From contig NZ_CP056080.1 of the NCBI RefSeq assembly GCF_014217215.1, positions 744,001 to 808,000 on the forward strand: a DNA stretch of 64,000 nt, written 5' to 3'. The number at the start of each line of letters is the position of its first letter. Position 1 is the stretch's first letter. The notes beneath the pieces are model-generated. The model was not told the DNA's origin. It saw nothing but the letters and a program-made list of their open reading frames with translations, and searched no databases. Made by a program: the position numbers and the translations under genes. The stretch comes from Rothia nasimurium (GTDB lineage: Bacteria > Actinomycetota > Actinomycetes > Actinomycetales > Micrococcaceae). Below, piece after piece: positions 63,756 to 64,000 of the stretch.

Positions 63756-64000
63756 CACCCGACCAGAAACTCGCCACCCGCTTTGAAGAACTCATCGGCT
63801 ACATCGGTGAGAACAACCAGCACCTCATTATCGAATTCCTCACCGGCGACTTTCAGCTCACCCTACCCAACGGTGCGGTAAAAACCGCCCAGGAGTGGAT
63901 TGACGATCTTGACGAAGACCTCTTCGACCTCGACGAGGCAACCCTTGAAGATATCGCCACCACGGCCGGGGAAGAAACCGGATCGGCTACCGCCCAGGTA
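63752..64000 (+). CDS. Acidic protein of unknown function, cut by the window edge
   Basis: The first 83 codons of a gene starting at the ATG at 63752, which overlaps the previous stop (ATGA). The visible part (MTPDQKLATRFEELIGYIGENNQHL...) is strongly acidic with IDDLDEDLFDLDEATLEDIA, has no signal peptide or membrane helix, and is not a family I recognise. Translational coupling suggests a shared role with the GSP17M-type protein. Confidence 0.6.
   Translation, partial: MTPDQKLATRFEELIGYIGENNQHLIIEFLTGDFQLTLPNGAVKTAQEWIDDLDEDLFDLDEATLEDIATTAGEETGSATAQV

Overview
The window is a stretch of actinobacterial chromosome, most likely from the genus Rothia or a close Micrococcaceae relative. This is an inference from about 58-60% G+C by eye, a mycothiol gene (MshB-type deacetylase), the actinobacterial fdxA-dapC pair, actinobacterial-type dapD, a gluABCD glutamate importer, monomeric isocitrate dehydrogenase, DUF3117, an LAXTG sortase signal, and many genes with a -10 box only 6-7 nt before the start codon (leaderless pattern). 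I see no rRNA or tRNA gene, CRISPR array, prophage, insertion sequence or transposase. Almost all of it is chromosomal housekeeping sequence.

Layout. 1-5.4 kb: end of a CHAD-domain gene, a VTT-like membrane protein with a LysR-effector-domain protein, an MscS channel, and a Nudix / OpuAC-like lipoprotein / alaA operon. 6.7-14.8 kb: xseB-xseA, a membrane protein, ispH, an amino-acid permease, an SMR transporter, a tandem-GNAT protein and ychF; the xseB-xseA-ispH-ychF neighbourhood is shared with mycobacteria. 15-24.7 kb: a YtxH-like protein, a PhnA-type zinc-ribbon protein, an MFS transporter, a lipoprotein, two overlapping TetR genes after a class II UvrA/DrrC-like ATPase, tpx, azlC-azlD and OsmC. 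24.8-29.8 kb: a lysP-like permease behind a leader hairpin, thymidine kinase, then a more A+T-rich accessory patch (lipoprotein, orphan protein, frameshifted Rossmann-fold gene, acetyltransferase). 29.8-46.9 kb: central metabolism and housekeeping (icd, Nudix, S9 peptidase, pcp, pgi, BCCT transporter, typA, mshB, fdxA, dapC, gltA). 47-59.4 kb: galE, a sortase-anchored 5'-nucleotidase, divergent dapD/dapE, gluABCD, a DivIVA-like protein plus membrane mannosyltransferase, DUF3117, an O-methyltransferase and tatB. 59.4-64 kb: mrp, DUF1003, a MgtE-N/CBS protein, a GSP17M-like protein and a gene cut by the window edge. The dapC-to-MgtE-N order resembles the M. tuberculosis Rv1178-Rv1232c region, but sigE/rseA/htrA are absent between the methyltransferase and tatB.

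The most interesting signal is non-coding. Five copies of one structured element (about 67 nt core, about 110 nt with its arms) lie at 22680-22790 (minus), 22816-22923, 35890-36001, 39932-40065 and 50302-50408, all close to stop codons in 3' intergenic DNA. Each has a long outer stem whose sequence differs completely between copies yet stays paired, an inner stem, a nearly invariant strand GGGGCTGGCATGAA, and a terminal hairpin with a tandem GA/GA internal loop whose flanking pairs covary. A second, unrelated palindrome family (about 70 bp) occurs twice between convergent genes (52598-52667 and 59310-59380), again with compensatory changes. No enzyme for moving either family is encoded here. 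The octamer GCGGACGC/GCGTCCGC also looks several-fold over-represented.
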